A stretch of DNA of 13,896 nt, from positions 1 to 13,896 of the forward strand of contig DATCIR010000025.1 of the NCBI GenBank assembly GCA_036507695.1, written 5' to 3'. The notes below the pieces were generated by a model. The model made no database searches. It was not told the origin of the DNA and saw nothing but the letters and a program-made list of their open reading frames with translations. The DNA comes from JAKEGK01 sp036507695. GTDB taxonomy: Bacteria; Pseudomonadota; Gammaproteobacteria; SZUA-152. A program made the translations under genes and the position numbers. Positions 13,820-13,896 of this stretch are shown here, one piece after another. How positions within the stretch are numbered: position 1 is the stretch's first letter; the number at the start of each line of letters is the position of its first letter.

Positions 13820-13896
13820 AAAGCGGGGATTCTGTTACTTTAACACAATGGATCGTGATAGCGATTAAACGGTTATAACAATTATGACGGTAATCC

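Noticed and set aside
13884..13896. ATG at the right edge as the start of a divergent ppsR
   Set aside because: Only four codons (MTVI) are visible, there is no SD, and they do not match the usual PpsR opening. The gene may lie further right, but this is not supportable.

Overview
This 13.9-kb window looks like the chromosome of a gammaproteobacterium. The best evidence is the adjacent cmoA-cmoB pair for the tRNA wobble modification cmo5U, supported by a PBP7-type D-Ala-D-Ala endopeptidase, a bacterial-type PEP synthase and an AAA_32/Lon-like protease. Base composition is roughly balanced and looks even across the window. I see no phage, plasmid, CRISPR or large transposon genes, and no rRNA or tRNA. 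Genus cannot be read from the sequence.

Layout. At the left edge the first 29 bases hold the start of a minus-strand gene. A minus-strand secreted protein with two Calx-beta domains follows (298-1761), ending before a hairpin at 231-252. A 710-bp intergenic region (1762-2471) rich in small palindromes separates it from a plus-strand run: pbpG-like endopeptidase, GNAT acetyltransferase, cmoA, cmoB and a small predicted periplasmic protein (2472-6341). A 236-bp non-coding element with nested perfect inverted repeats (6525-6760) lies between this run and a convergent minus-strand cluster. That cluster (6791-10476) runs host-attachment family protein, Lon-like protease, universal-stress-type protein. 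A divergent GFA-family zinc protein (10664-11068) comes next, then minus-strand ppsA (11353-13743) with its own terminator and promoter.

How the genes relate. CmoA and CmoB perform consecutive steps: CmoA makes carboxy-S-adenosylmethionine and CmoB transfers its carboxymethyl group to U34 of tRNA. The attachment-Lon-USP cluster and ppsA each appear to start from a promoter with an FNR/ANR/CRP-family palindrome at the same position: exactly 22 nt upstream of a -10-like hexamer, the geometry of a -41.5 class II activator site. This suggests, without proving, one shared low-oxygen or redox response combining protein quality control, stress protein and a switch of carbon flux towards PEP.

The items most worth a second look are the paired FNR-like promoters, the 236-bp nested inverted-repeat element, the His/Lys pentapeptide repeat of the Calx-beta protein, and the palindrome-rich region before pbpG. 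I found no clear new multi-gene system; most genes belong to recognisable families.
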